A stretch of DNA of 64,000 bases from Leptolyngbya sp. SIO1E4 (GCA_010672825.2 JAAHFU020000005.1:310001-374000), one strand, 5' to 3'; shown: positions 46,845 to 56,133, counted from the first letter of the stretch. The notes: generated by a model from the letters alone, not told the origin. Made by a program: numbers and translations.

Positions 46845-47837
46845 ATGACCATTACCCTCACCCAACAAGACTATTGGGATTTATTCAAGGCGTCTCAGCC
46901 GTCAGAAAACACCGGCTCACAGAATACGTTTGAGACAGTTATTCCCTTTCCAGAGCAGTTAGGCCAAGGGTCCTATCGCTTCATTCAGCTACGAGAAGGC
47001 GTGGGGCTGCGAATTTCACATTTTCAGCTCCATACAGAGGATGTGGAAATTGTTTCGCCCGAGCGATCGCACCCGCTTGAGTACGGACTTTATCTTTCCG
47101 GCAAGATCCGCGAGCAAGAAGTGATTACGGCAGGTCAATACTTTCTATATGGCAGCGGCATGGCTCCGGCTGTAGTTGGTAGAGATTCGGCAGATGAGCC
47201 GATTTTAGGCGTCGAGGTTCACATCGAGCCATCCGTGTTGAAAACTTTTTTGGGCGAGACGTTTGACTTCACCCGTGGTGGACTGGCCAATCTGATCCGC
47301 CCCAATGATCAGCTTTACTACCAGCGCTATGGCACAACGACAGTGGCAATGCAAACAGCCCTGCATCAGATTCTTAACTGCCCCTTTGACGGCGTTACTA
47401 AAAAAGTCTATTTAGAGAGCAAAGTCTGGGAGCTGATGGCGCTGCTGATTGATCAGGAACGGCGGCAGCAAGACAAATCGTCGGAATCAAATTCACTAAA
47501 GTCTGACGATATTGAACGGATTCACCACGCCAGAGAGATTTTAGCTCAGCAGCTCGATCACCCGCCTTCGCTGCTTGATCTGGCCCGACAGGTAGGGCTC
47601 AACGACTGTACGCTCAAGCGCGGATTTCGTCAGGTCTTTGGCGAAACTGCCTTTGGCTATCTGCACAACCAGCGGATGGAAACGGCGCGGCAGCTTTTGC
47701 TAGAGGGCGAGGTCAACGTATCGGAAGCGGCCCGGCAGGTGGGCTTTGTTAATCGCAGCTATTTTGCCACCGCCTTTCGTAAAAAATATGGTGTTTCCCC
47801 CAGTGAGCATCTGCGTCAAACCAAAAATTCCGGCTAG
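46845..47837 (+). CDS. AraC/PchR-like siderophore regulator 4
   Basis: 330 residues. Sensing domain as in regulator 1 from about residue 30 on (EQLGQGSYRFIQLREGVGLR; SPERSHPLEYGLYLSGKIRE), but with a different first 30 residues (FKASQPSENTGSQNTFETVI). HTH pair intact (PSLLDLARQVGLNDCTLKRG; NVSEAARQVGFVNRSYFATA). First gene of cassette 4; receptor 110 bp downstream. Confidence 0.92.
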   Translation: MTITLTQQDYWDLFKASQPSENTGSQNTFETVIPFPEQLGQGSYRFIQLREGVGLRISHFQLHTEDVEIVSPERSHPLEYGLYLSGKIREQEVITAGQYFLYGSGMAPAVVGRDSADEPILGVEVHIEPSVLKTFLGETFDFTRGGLANLIRPNDQLYYQRYGTTTVAMQTALHQILNCPFDGVTKKVYLESKVWELMALLIDQERRQQDKSSESNSLKSDDIERIHHAREILAQQLDHPPSLLDLARQVGLNDCTLKRGFRQVFGETAFGYLHNQRMETARQLLLEGEVNVSEAARQVGFVNRSYFATAFRKKYGVSPSEHLRQTKNSG

Positions 47838-47853
47838 CGTTAAAACTATTCCG
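47823..47853 (+). promoter_or_regulatory. Tandem operator-like repeats of receptor 4
   Basis: AAAAATTCCG (47823-47832) and AACTATTCCG (47844-47853), 21 bp apart, overlapping the end of regulator gene 4. The conserved nested hairpin seen before receptor 1 recurs at 47872-47898. Confidence 0.6.
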
Positions 47854-47947
47854 CGTAGCATTCGTGCCGAGCTATCTCAGTGAAATCACCTTTGATAGTC
47901 TCTTAATCAGGAATCAGTGGCAACAAGAGCGCTACGTGTGAGGAACG

Positions 47948-50575
47948 ATGTTAAATCAACTGCAGTTGCTGCTGGTTGTCAGCAGCGTATTTTCGGTATT
48001 GTCTCTATCCGCAATTGAGGTGAGGGCAGAGGATGTCGGTAGCGGTGGGGCGATCGCCTCAGACCCTTCAACTACCCTAGCAGAGACGATCAGAGAGGCG
48101 GAGTCAGCGACGTTAGATTCGCCCGTGATTTTGGTCGAAACCCTCGATCATGCTGAGTCTGCCGCCAACCCACCCGCCACGACGGTGGAGGAATGGCAGG
48201 CGCAAATCGCCCAGTCGCTAGTCACGATTACGAACGTGCGCGTGGAGGAAACCGAAGCGGGGCTGCAAGTGGTGTTGGAAACGGCAGGCGGCGAGTTGAC
48301 CGCGCCCGCGACTCAGACGGTAGGTGAGGCGCTGATTGCTGAAATTCCCAATGCGGTGCTGGATTTGCCCGAGGACGGGCCGTTTGAGCAGTTTGCTCCG
48401 GCAGAGGGCATTGCGCTAGTCAGCGTGACGGAGTTGCCCGGTGACCGCGTGCAGATTTCTATTACGGGCACGGACGCCGTGCCGCAGGCGCAGATCAGTA
48501 CTGAGGCGGGCATCTTGGTGCTGAGCGTGGTGCCGGGAGTTGCCACTGCCATTGATACTGACGATGATGCGATTCAGGTGGTGGTGACGGGGGAAGAAGA
48601 TGAGGGCTACAATCCGTCGAATGCAAGCACGGCGACTAGAACCGATACACCCCTGCGGGATATTCCTCAATCGATTCAGGTAGTGCCGCGCCAGATTATC
48701 GAAGACCAGCAAGCTAGCAATCTTCAGGAAGTTGTCCGTAACGTTAGTGGTGTCTCTCAGTCAGATAATTTTGGTGGTACGTTAGATCGGTTTTTCATTC
48801 GCGGGTTTGAGCAGCGCGTTTTTCTGCGAGATGGCTTTCGAGATCTAATAGGTCGAGTTAGAGAAACCGCCAACTTAGAGCAAGTAGAAGTCCTCAAAGG
48901 ACCTGCTTCGGTGCTGTACGGCACTCTAGAACCTGGGGGTATTATCAACTTAGTTACAAAGCAGCCCCTAGAGGATCCTTTATACTCGGCAGAAATAACG
49001 GTGGGCAGTTTTGGGTTTGTCGAACCGAGTATTGACTTGGGTGGTCCCTTAAACGAGAGTGAAACGGTACTTTATCGCTTGAATGCTCTTTACGAAAGCG
49101 GTGGTGAGTTTCGCGATTTTGACCAGGGAGTCGAGAGGTTCTTTGTCGCTCCAAGCCTGACCTGGGAAATCAGTGACAATACTGACATTACCTTTCAATT
49201 TGAATATCTCGATGACGAGCGACCGTTCGAAGATGGAATCGTTGCCATTGGGGATGATATCGCCGATATTCCTTTCAGTCGTGTGTTGGGCGAACCCGAT
49301 GATGTTGGAACAATTGAATCTTTTGACGTTGGCTACCTGCTAGAACATCGTTTCAGCGATAGCTGGAGGCTGCGTAATAACTTTCGCTTTAACTCAGCAG
49401 ACACATCACAAGTCTATACCGGTAAAGGAGAGCTTGATGAGTTAACAGGAACATTAACTAGGTCATGGATTAATAATGCAGTTTCACAAGAAATCTACGC
49501 GCTACAAACTAACATAGTCGGTGAGTTTGCCACGGGTTCAGTAGAACATACTTTATTGTTTGGAGTCGATCTCTTTCGGGAGACTCTGGACGCTGATAAT
49601 CGAGGATTTGTCGCAGGTTCAGCTCCGTCGATTAATATTTTTGCTCCGGAGTACGGCCTTGCTCCCCGACCAGAGCGAGACGAAATTGAAGAGCGCTTTA
49701 TTTTTAACAATCAAGCCGATACTCTGGGCATTTATTTCCAAGACCAGATTAAACTAAGCGAACAATGGCAACTGCTAGTAGGGGGACGCTTTGATATCGT
49801 AGACCAGGAATCGGACAGCATTATTGGGGGGGAAAGTAGTAGCTCACAGCAGCAGGAAGAAGCCTTCAGTCCTCGGATTGGCATTGTCTATCAACCTTCC
49901 GATGCTGTGTCGCTATATGGCAGTTTTACTCAATCTTTTGTTCCCAATTCTAGCGTTGATGAAGAGGGCGACCTGCTAGAACCTGAACGGGGTACGCAGT
50001 ATGAGGTGGGCATCAGAGGAGATTTCTTTGACGGGGCATTATCTGCTAATTTAGCAGCCTACAACATCACTAAGAGCAACATTGCTATTGCCGACCCCGT
50101 TCTGGAAAACGTGAGCCGTCCGATCGGGGAACAGAGAAGTCGGGGCATTGAATTAGATGTGAGGGGAGAAATTCTGCCTGGCTGGAATATCATTGCTTCC
50201 TATGCCTACACCGATGCGGAAATCACTGAAGACGACGGTAGTGAAGTAGAAGGCAATCGTTTGTCTAGCGTGCCCGAGCATGCCGCTAGCCTGTGGACGA
50301 CCTACGAAATTCAAGAGGGTGATTTACAAGGGCTGGGCTTTGGTGCAGGAGTCTTCTTTGTTGGAGAACGGGAAGGAGATGAAGAAAATAGCTTTCAAGT
50401 ACCAGGCTACACTCGCACTGATGCCAGCATTTTTTATCGGAGAAATAACTGGCGAGCTGCGGTTAACTTTGAAAATATTTTCAACATTGATTATATAGAG
50501 TCTTCTGGTGGCAGGCTCGACGTCAATACTGGGACACCATTCGCAGTTTCAGCCAGTTTTTCGGTAGAGTTTTAA
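47948..50575 (+). CDS. TonB-dependent siderophore receptor 4 (AMIN domain)
   Basis: 875 residues. Signal peptide, AMIN domain and TonB box are close to those of receptor 1 (MLNQLQLLLVVSSVFSVLSL; AIQVVVTGEED). The barrel is more diverged (FNSADTSQVYTGKGELDELT; RGFVAGSAPSINIFAPEYGL), mainly in what should be extracellular loops. The C-terminus ends FSVEF. GAGGAACG precedes the ATG as in receptor 1. Conserved upstream and AMIN/plug regions with a changed barrel suggest adaptation to a related but different ligand. Confidence 0.95.
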   Translation: MLNQLQLLLVVSSVFSVLSLSAIEVRAEDVGSGGAIASDPSTTLAETIREAESATLDSPVILVETLDHAESAANPPATTVEEWQAQIAQSLVTITNVRVEETEAGLQVVLETAGGELTAPATQTVGEALIAEIPNAVLDLPEDGPFEQFAPAEGIALVSVTELPGDRVQISITGTDAVPQAQISTEAGILVLSVVPGVATAIDTDDDAIQVVVTGEEDEGYNPSNASTATRTDTPLRDIPQSIQVVPRQIIEDQQASNLQEVVRNVSGVSQSDNFGGTLDRFFIRGFEQRVFLRDGFRDLIGRVRETANLEQVEVLKGPASVLYGTLEPGGIINLVTKQPLEDPLYSAEITVGSFGFVEPSIDLGGPLNESETVLYRLNALYESGGEFRDFDQGVERFFVAPSLTWEISDNTDITFQFEYLDDERPFEDGIVAIGDDIADIPFSRVLGEPDDVGTIESFDVGYLLEHRFSDSWRLRNNFRFNSADTSQVYTGKGELDELTGTLTRSWINNAVSQEIYALQTNIVGEFATGSVEHTLLFGVDLFRETLDADNRGFVAGSAPSINIFAPEYGLAPRPERDEIEERFIFNNQADTLGIYFQDQIKLSEQWQLLVGGRFDIVDQESDSIIGGESSSSQQQEEAFSPRIGIVYQPSDAVSLYGSFTQSFVPNSSVDEEGDLLEPERGTQYEVGIRGDFFDGALSANLAAYNITKSNIAIADPVLENVSRPIGEQRSRGIELDVRGEILPGWNIIASYAYTDAEITEDDGSEVEGNRLSSVPEHAASLWTTYEIQEGDLQGLGFGAGVFFVGEREGDEENSFQVPGYTRTDASIFYRRNNWRAAVNFENIFNIDYIESSGGRLDVNTGTPFAVSASFSVEF

Positions 50576-50640
50576 CAATAGCTTTAAGCTCTAGTCCATA
50601 AGCTCTAGACTTCCTGACTTTTTCCTCTGCTCCCCTGTTT

Positions 50641-51621
50641 ATGTATAAACTACGGCGTTTACTAATAGTCGGAATACTCACTTTTGTCTTGATTTCTGCC
50701 TGCGAGAGAAATTCTTCTCGACAGGTAGGTTCTTCTCAGTTTGACAATGCTTCGACTGAAGCTGTTAGAACTGTCAATCATGCTATGGGTAAAACTGAAG
50801 TTCCCGTTAATCCACAAACGGTTGTCGTTCTCAGTGGCTTAGATACTGTCTTGTCACTGGGAACAAAACCTGTTGGCTGGGTCACCTTCGGTGTATATGA
50901 TGATTACCTGGAAAACGAAGTCGAAGGAGTTGAAAGTGTTGGTAGCTATCCAGATCCTAACCTAGAGGCAATTGTTAGCACAAAGCCCGACTTGATTTTG
51001 GGGACTAAATCCGGCGAAGAAAAAAACTACGAGCTGCTGTCTCAGATTGCACCAACTGTAATCGTTGATATAGATTCTTCCGGTGATTGGAAAAAATTGT
51101 TGAACAGATACGCAGAAGTACTGGGAAGAACTGACAAGGCAGAGCAGGTGATGGCAGATTACTATGCTCGAATTGAGGAGTTTCAAGCACAGATGAGCGA
51201 TCACTTAGATTCAACAGAAGTTTCAATTGTGAAAGTTAATTCGGACGATATTGAGATCTATCTCGAAGAGAGTTTCTGTGGAACGGTGGTAGCGGATGCG
51301 GGCTTGCCTCGTCCCCCCCATCAAGAAAATACAGAACAAACATTTAGTATGGCTATCAGCAAGGAACTACTTCACAAAGCAGATGGCGATGCTATTTTTG
51401 TCTGGACAGGGGGTAGAAGTGAGGAAGCTGCGGGAAAAACCATAACCGCATGGCAACAGTTAAAAGATGATCCCCTTTGGTCAAAACTCAACGCAGTGCA
51501 GCAAGGCAAAGTCTACGATGTTCCCAAATATTGGCTCGGCATGGGACCGATCGCCGCTAACCTAGTCCTCGACGATCTGTTTAAGTATCTAGTTGATTCC
51601 CCGTCTCAAGCTTCCCAATAA
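50641..51621 (+). CDS. FecB-like siderophore-binding lipoprotein 4, lacks Cys pair
   Basis: 326 residues. Lipobox LISAC with Cys21. Peripla_BP_2 fold: LDTVLSLGTKPVGWVTFGV, LEAIVSTKPDLILG, LLSQIAPTVIVDI, C-terminal DDLFKYLVDSPSQ. Unlike lipoproteins 1, 2, 3 and 5, the two cysteines around the first beta-strand are absent (VRTVNHAMGKTEVPVNPQT), so the usual disulfide cannot form. One extra Cys is present in SFCGTVVADAG. It starts 65 bp after the receptor stop with a weak ribosome site. Confidence 0.93.
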   Translation: MYKLRRLLIVGILTFVLISACERNSSRQVGSSQFDNASTEAVRTVNHAMGKTEVPVNPQTVVVLSGLDTVLSLGTKPVGWVTFGVYDDYLENEVEGVESVGSYPDPNLEAIVSTKPDLILGTKSGEEKNYELLSQIAPTVIVDIDSSGDWKKLLNRYAEVLGRTDKAEQVMADYYARIEEFQAQMSDHLDSTEVSIVKVNSDDIEIYLEESFCGTVVADAGLPRPPHQENTEQTFSMAISKELLHKADGDAIFVWTGGRSEEAAGKTITAWQQLKDDPLWSKLNAVQQGKVYDVPKYWLGMGPIAANLVLDDLFKYLVDSPSQASQ

Positions 51622-51691
51622 CTCCAAATCATTTGTGTTGATAAAATTTTGATGGTGTAATCATCGCCCCGTCCACCCCCAGAGCCCCGCG

Positions 51692-51790
51692 CTATTCCCG
51701 ATTTGCCAACCAGCCCTCCAAGTCCGCCAAACTCGTAAACTCCAGCAGCGCCTCACCCAGCGCTTCAAGCTGTTCGAACGGTAGGGACTG
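51692..51790 (-). pseudogene. DUF4351 tail relic 3
   Basis: Minus-strand translation reads SLPFEQLEALGEALLEFTSL, then ADLEGWLANRE and a stop: the intact DUF4351 C-terminus without its nuclease domain. Sequence 51791-52174 has no credible gene. Confidence 0.7.
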
Positions 51791-52174
51791 GATTGGCGAT
51801 CATCCCTTTGAAAGCGCCGCCGACCTGCTCACCGCCAGCGCACTATATCTCGATAGCGCCGACGGTATGGTTCCTGTATATCAGCTAACCCGCCCAACTG
51901 CGTCCTCGCCACATAGCCCGCATTCCCCCTGCGCCTTGAGAAGTAGTGAGTAATGAGAAAGGGTTTTTGGTGTAACAGTTCACTTTGTCGATTTACACCA
52001 CGACAATAGCGTGGCTGACCTTCAACAATTCAGCGAGTTGTATCGTGAAAGCGTCAATGGCTACGTGAAGCCACCTCAAATGCCAGGGGAGTTGCGATCG
52101 CACCTTCTAGTGCGAATTCCACCCTATGATTTATCCAGTACTTCTGGTTGTTCTCGTAGAGCAAGCGTATCACC

Positions 52175-52777
52175 ATGGCACAAGCACTTGAAAAACCAAG
52201 GTCGTCAGACGATAAGGTAGCCGTCTACTACGATCGCACATGGGATCAGTTCAAACATATACAGAAAGGCTTAGAAGGGCATCCAGGTGTGCGGTTGAGC
52301 TTTTATGAAGGAGTCATTGAGGTCTTCATAAAAGCTCAACCGCACGAAATTTTCAAAAAAGTGATCGCTGCACTCCTCGAAGCATTCTTTTTTGAGCGGA
52401 ACATTAAGATTATTCCCACTGTCTCTGTTACTCAGGAGCAGGCAGGAGTGGCCTCTGTCCAGGCTGATGAATCCTATTGCTTTGGAGAAGCCAAACCGAT
52501 TCCAGACCTCTCTATCGAGGTCATTTTCACAAGCGGTTCTGCCATAAAGTTAAAGCGTTATCAAGCCTTGAGTGTCCCTGAAGTTTGGCTTTGGGAAGAT
52601 GGACTTCTGACCTTGCATCACCTAGCAAATGACGGATACACGCGGATTTATAGAAGCCGAATTCCTGAACTCGCGAATCTAGACATCGAGCTATTTTCTC
52701 GCTGTGTTCTCATTGGCGAAACAGATTGGCTATCAGCGATGCGGACATTTAAGACTGAAATTTCAATCGGCGAGTAG
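52175..52777 (+). CDS. Uma2-family putative endonuclease
   Basis: 200 residues. DUF820/Uma2 fold of the PD-(D/E)XK nuclease superfamily: LSFYEGVIEVFIKAQPHEIF, PIPDLSIEVIFTSG (the PD...E core), IKLKRYQALSVPEVWLWEDG. These genes are multiplied in cyanobacteria and behave like mobile or selfish elements; the biological role is unclear. One of two Uma2 genes here, oriented towards each other. Confidence 0.88.
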   Translation: MAQALEKPRSSDDKVAVYYDRTWDQFKHIQKGLEGHPGVRLSFYEGVIEVFIKAQPHEIFKKVIAALLEAFFFERNIKIIPTVSVTQEQAGVASVQADESYCFGEAKPIPDLSIEVIFTSGSAIKLKRYQALSVPEVWLWEDGLLTLHHLANDGYTRIYRSRIPELANLDIELFSRCVLIGETDWLSAMRTFKTEISIGE

Positions 52778-53005
52778 ACAACGCCTGGAATTGAAGCGTC
52801 GGGATTTATGTTTTTGGCGATTGCCCTCCCAGCGTACATTTGTATATTTGCGAAGCTTACCGCAGGTATCGCCCCTGCATCGTTGCCTACGTCGGTACGC
52901 ACAAACCCACTTCCCTCAAAGTTGCACAGCTCGGAATCTCTTGGAATACGAGATCTCTGATGGCAGTGCAGTTTATCGATGTCATGCGAAAACTTCAGGT
53001 AACAG

Positions 53006-53581
53006 CTACAGAACATGTGTGAGGTCGAGTATAAACCCAGGTAGAATGGGCTCTGCTGATAGCTTGGTCGGTGAGTCCAGCACCTGTACAGCGCGATCGC
53101 AGCTGTAAACCTCGACCTGCTGATCTTGAGGATTAATCAGCCAACCTAACCGCAGACCATTCTCAAGATATTCCTGCATTTTGGCTTGCACATCAGAAAG
53201 CATATCGCTGGCTGAGCGCAACTCAATTACAAAGTCAGGGCAGAGCGGTAAAAACTTATCTGGGTCAGGGTTTAGCGCTTCTAGCCGGTCACGCTTTACC
53301 CAAGCTGCATCCGGCGATCTAATTGCCCCGTTCGGTAATTTGAAGCCGGTCGAGGAATCAAACACTAACCCAGTACCATCAGCATCAGCCCAGTTTCCCA
53401 ATTGCTGAACCAGCCGTGAATTCCGATTGCCCGTTTCCCACCCCGTTGGCGGCATGAGAATTAGCTTTCCATCAGCAGTGCGCTCTAGTCGCAAATCACG
53501 ATTTGCCTGAGAAAGCCGATAGAACTGTTCATCACTCAGGTCAATATCCGCCGATTGAAGTTCTAAAGTAAGAGACATCAT
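53006..53581 (-). CDS. Uma2-family putative endonuclease
   Basis: 191 residues. Uma2/DUF820: LSDEQFYRLSQANRDLRLER, LILMPPTGWETGNRNS, RSPDAAWVKRDR, CPDFVIELRSASD (PD-E-x-R core, as is usual for this family) and LGWLINPQDQQVEVY. It belongs to a different subgroup from the neighbour at 52175. Convergent with it; the 52778-53005 gap between them has only a doubtful 60-codon frame. Confidence 0.92.
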   Translation of the reverse strand: MMSLTLELQSADIDLSDEQFYRLSQANRDLRLERTADGKLILMPPTGWETGNRNSRLVQQLGNWADADGTGLVFDSSTGFKLPNGAIRSPDAAWVKRDRLEALNPDPDKFLPLCPDFVIELRSASDMLSDVQAKMQEYLENGLRLGWLINPQDQQVEVYSCDRAVQVLDSPTKLSAEPILPGFILDLTHVL

Positions 53582-53633
53582 GGCTTAAACCTGCCGCATT
53601 CTCCCTCTACTCTAAACCATCTGGAAGAGACAC

Positions 53634-53664
53634 TAAAACTCCGTCAAGTAGCCAAAAAATTCCG
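53634..53664 (+). promoter_or_regulatory. Orphan tandem operator-like repeats
   Basis: TAAAACTCCG (53634-53643) and AAAAATTCCG (53655-53664), 21 bp apart, as close to the consensus as those in front of the receptors. The next + strand gene is the ABC transporter at 54190; a four-helix-bundle gene on the other strand lies between. It may control that ABC gene or be left from a lost cassette. Confidence 0.5.
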
Positions 53665-53723
53665 TTTGGGGCTCCTGTTGGGAGTGGGAGGGTGGGAGAG
53701 TGGATGGGTGGAGGATGGAAATT

Positions 53724-54107
53724 TTATTGGATTGTCCAGTTGGAAGCATTTTTGAGCATATTGACAAGTTGTCCTATGACTTGGTCGTAGCTGCGATAAA
53801 GGTTTCTGCCAATTTCGGGGTCCAGGTACTGGCATTTGACCGCAAACTCTAACCAGATTTGGGTTTCTGTTGCTTCTGCCTGACAATCACTGATTTTGGC
53901 AACAAAAGCCGCCTGATATCGCCGTTTTCGCCAAGTTTCACCCAAATTGGCGCACACTGATCGCGAAGATCGCCGAATCTGGTCAGTCAAGGAGTATCTC
54001 TCCTCAACAGGAAACCGCTTAGACACTTCAAAAATCTCCATCGCCGCTGCAAAGGCCGCCTGATAAACCTCCAAATCTCGATACCCCCTGACCAAGCCCC
54101 TAGGCAT
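53724..54107 (-). CDS. Four-helix-bundle protein (23S rRNA IVS-type)
   Basis: 127 residues from the ATG at 54107 (AAGG upstream). The family hallmarks are present: LEVYQAAFAAAMEIFEVSKR, SLTDQIRRSSRSVCANLGE, RRYQAAFVAKISDCQAEATE and the final YDQVIGQLVNMLKN. This family was first seen in intervening sequences of 23S rRNA genes and occurs widely in cyanobacteria as mobile single genes; function unknown. Upstream codons in the same frame are only heptamer repeats (GVDGRGVDGWRGG). Confidence 0.9.
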   Translation of the reverse strand: MPRGLVRGYRDLEVYQAAFAAAMEIFEVSKRFPVEERYSLTDQIRRSSRSVCANLGETWRKRRYQAAFVAKISDCQAEATETQIWLEFAVKCQYLDPEIGRNLYRSYDQVIGQLVNMLKNASNWTIQ

Positions 54108-54189
54108 CCGTCCGACCTTTTCTGAATGTCTTTTTTCAAATAATTCCCGTCCACCCCTCCACCCATCCACTCCCCTCCCATCCACCCCT

Positions 54190-56133
54190 ATGCCCTCCAT
54201 CTGGCAACTCCTCTGGCAAATGATTCGCTACGCCCAACGGCTTTACTGGGTTGATACCCTGCTGTGGCTGTTCATTTTCGGGCTACCTGCGGTTCCAGGC
54301 GTTTTGATTCGTGAGTTTTTCGATAGCTTGACCCATCAATCTCAGCTCGATGGATCAGCCTGGGTATGGATAGGGCTGCTGTTGGCCACAGGGTTAGCCC
54401 GAGTGGTCGTTATCTTCACCGGGCGCATTACTAAAACCCAGCATCGGTTTACCATGAGTGCCCTGGTGCGCCATAACCTGCTGCTGGCGCTGCTACAGCG
54501 CCCAGGCGCAGAACTGGCAGCGGGCGCTGCTAGCGGTCGCAAAACGTCCCCCGGTGAACTTCTCAGCTACTTTCGTGATGATGCCTTCCAAATCGAAGAC
54601 ACCGTAGTTGGCACCAACGAGATTTTTGCCGCAGGGGTGTTTGCAATCGGTTCAGTGACCCTGCTGCTGAGCGTGAACGCAACCATGACGCTGCTCGTAT
54701 TTTTGCCAATGTGTGCGATCGCCACCCTCGCCCACCAAGCCGCACGTCGTCTCAAACGTTACCGTCGCGCCAGCCGTCAAGCCACCCAACAGGTCACTGG
54801 CCTCATTGGCGAAATCTTCACCGCTGTCCAAGCCGTTAAAGTTGCCGGGGCAGAGACCAGCGTTCTAGAAGAACTCACAGCAAGATGCGATCGCCGCCGA
54901 GAACTGATGGTGCGCGACCAGGTATTCACAGCCATCCTCGACTCCGGCTTCGCCAACATCATCAGCTTCGGCACCGGCCTCTTGCTGCTCGTCGCTTCTC
55001 AAAATCTCGGAGCCCAGGGCGATCTGACCGTCGGCGACTTTGCCCTGTTCGTCTACTATCTATCCTTCGTCACCTATTTTCTGGAGTTCTTAGGCACCTT
55101 CCTTGCCACCACTAAGCAGAGCGAAGTGTCCTTTGAGCGCATGTCAGAACTGTTAGAGCGTGAAAGGGTCGATGGGTCGATGGGTGAAAGAATAGATGGA
55201 TTAGAGAATCGTCGGATGAACGAACTCGCCACCCAAGCCACCCCCACTCCTCCACTCCTCCACTCCTCCACTCCTCCACCCATCCACTCCTCCCATCCCA
55301 TTACCCATCCCCACCCCCTTTACCTCAAACCCATTTTTGGAGCGCAACCTCCACTGCCATCCCGCTCTCCAACCACCCCCCGAGACCCCCTACAGGAGCT
55401 ACGGGTAGCAGGGCTCACCTACCACTATCCCAACCGTGATTCTCGACCAGACAGCAAAGCTGAACACGGCATTACCAATATCAGCTTTACCCTAAAACGC
55501 GGGAGTTTAACCGTTATCACCGGCCGAGTAGGAGCGGGCAAAACCACGCTGCTGCGAGTCCTCCTCGGGCTGCTGCCGATGCAGTCAGGCCGCCTATTTT
55601 GGAATGGCCAACGACTTCAAGATCCAGCGAATTTTCTGGTGCCCCCTCAGGCAGCCTACACCCCTCAAGTTCCTCAACTGTTTAGCGCTTCTCTGCGAGA
55701 TAACTTACTGCTGGGTTTAGACGCAAATAAAGCCACTCAGATTGAAGCCGCACTGTCCACAGTGGCCTTTACTCCAGATTTAGCGACGATGCCTAACCGG
55801 CTTGAAACGCCGATTGGCACCCGAGGGTTTCGCCTCTCTGGTGGTCAAAAGCAGCGAATTGCCGCTGCTCGGATGCTGCTGCGTCAGCCCGAACTCCTTG
55901 TTTTCGATGACCTCTCCAGCGCTCTAGATGTCGAAACCGAACGGCAATTATGGAAAGAACTTCTCCCCCCTCCACTCTCCCATTCCCCCACCTCTTCACT
56001 TCACGACTCCCCCACCTTTCTCGCCGTCTCCCATCGCCCCGCAGTTCTCCAGCAGGCGGATCAGATCATTGTGCTTGAAGCCGGAGAGATGATTTTCGCA
56101 GGGACTCCCCAAGAATTTTTCGCCCGTTCGTAA
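54190..56133 (+). CDS. ABC exporter-fold half-transporter with degenerate ATPase site
   Basis: 647 residues. Six-helix exporter membrane domain (about 15-310), then an ATPase domain with Walker A GRVGAGKTT, signature LSGGQKQRIAAAR, Walker B LLVFDDLSSALD and H-loop LAVSHRPAVLQQAD. The catalytic Glu after Walker B is Asp, which normally cripples hydrolysis; such proteins usually pair with a second, active subunit. About 75 residues between the domains (PTPPLLHSSTPPPIHSSHP etc.) and a shorter piece between D-loop and H-loop (LLPPPLSHSPTSSLHDSPT) are repeat-derived. The gene starts right after a CCACCCCT repeat tract, without a visible ribosome site. Convergent with the ABC gene at 56256. Confidence 0.9.
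   Translation: MPSIWQLLWQMIRYAQRLYWVDTLLWLFIFGLPAVPGVLIREFFDSLTHQSQLDGSAWVWIGLLLATGLARVVVIFTGRITKTQHRFTMSALVRHNLLLALLQRPGAELAAGAASGRKTSPGELLSYFRDDAFQIEDTVVGTNEIFAAGVFAIGSVTLLLSVNATMTLLVFLPMCAIATLAHQAARRLKRYRRASRQATQQVTGLIGEIFTAVQAVKVAGAETSVLEELTARCDRRRELMVRDQVFTAILDSGFANIISFGTGLLLLVASQNLGAQGDLTVGDFALFVYYLSFVTYFLEFLGTFLATTKQSEVSFERMSELLERERVDGSMGERIDGLENRRMNELATQATPTPPLLHSSTPPPIHSSHPITHPHPLYLKPIFGAQPPLPSRSPTTPRDPLQELRVAGLTYHYPNRDSRPDSKAEHGITNISFTLKRGSLTVITGRVGAGKTTLLRVLLGLLPMQSGRLFWNGQRLQDPANFLVPPQAAYTPQVPQLFSASLRDNLLLGLDANKATQIEAALSTVAFTPDLATMPNRLETPIGTRGFRLSGGQKQRIAAARMLLRQPELLVFDDLSSALDVETERQLWKELLPPPLSHSPTSSLHDSPTFLAVSHRPAVLQQADQIIVLEAGEMIFAGTPQEFFARS
55150..55400 (+). repeat. Repeat-derived coding insertion in ABC transporter linker
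   Basis: GTCGATGG units (about 55168-55200), then CACTCCTC and CCCATCC-type units, all translated in frame. A second, smaller one is at about 55965-56015 inside the ATPase domain. Confidence 0.8.

Noticed and set aside
52704-53108. + strand frames between the two Uma2 genes (MYICEAYRRYRPCIVAYVG...)
   Set aside because: Could be a relic of another gene, but no family is recognised and the longer frame overlaps both Uma2 genes.
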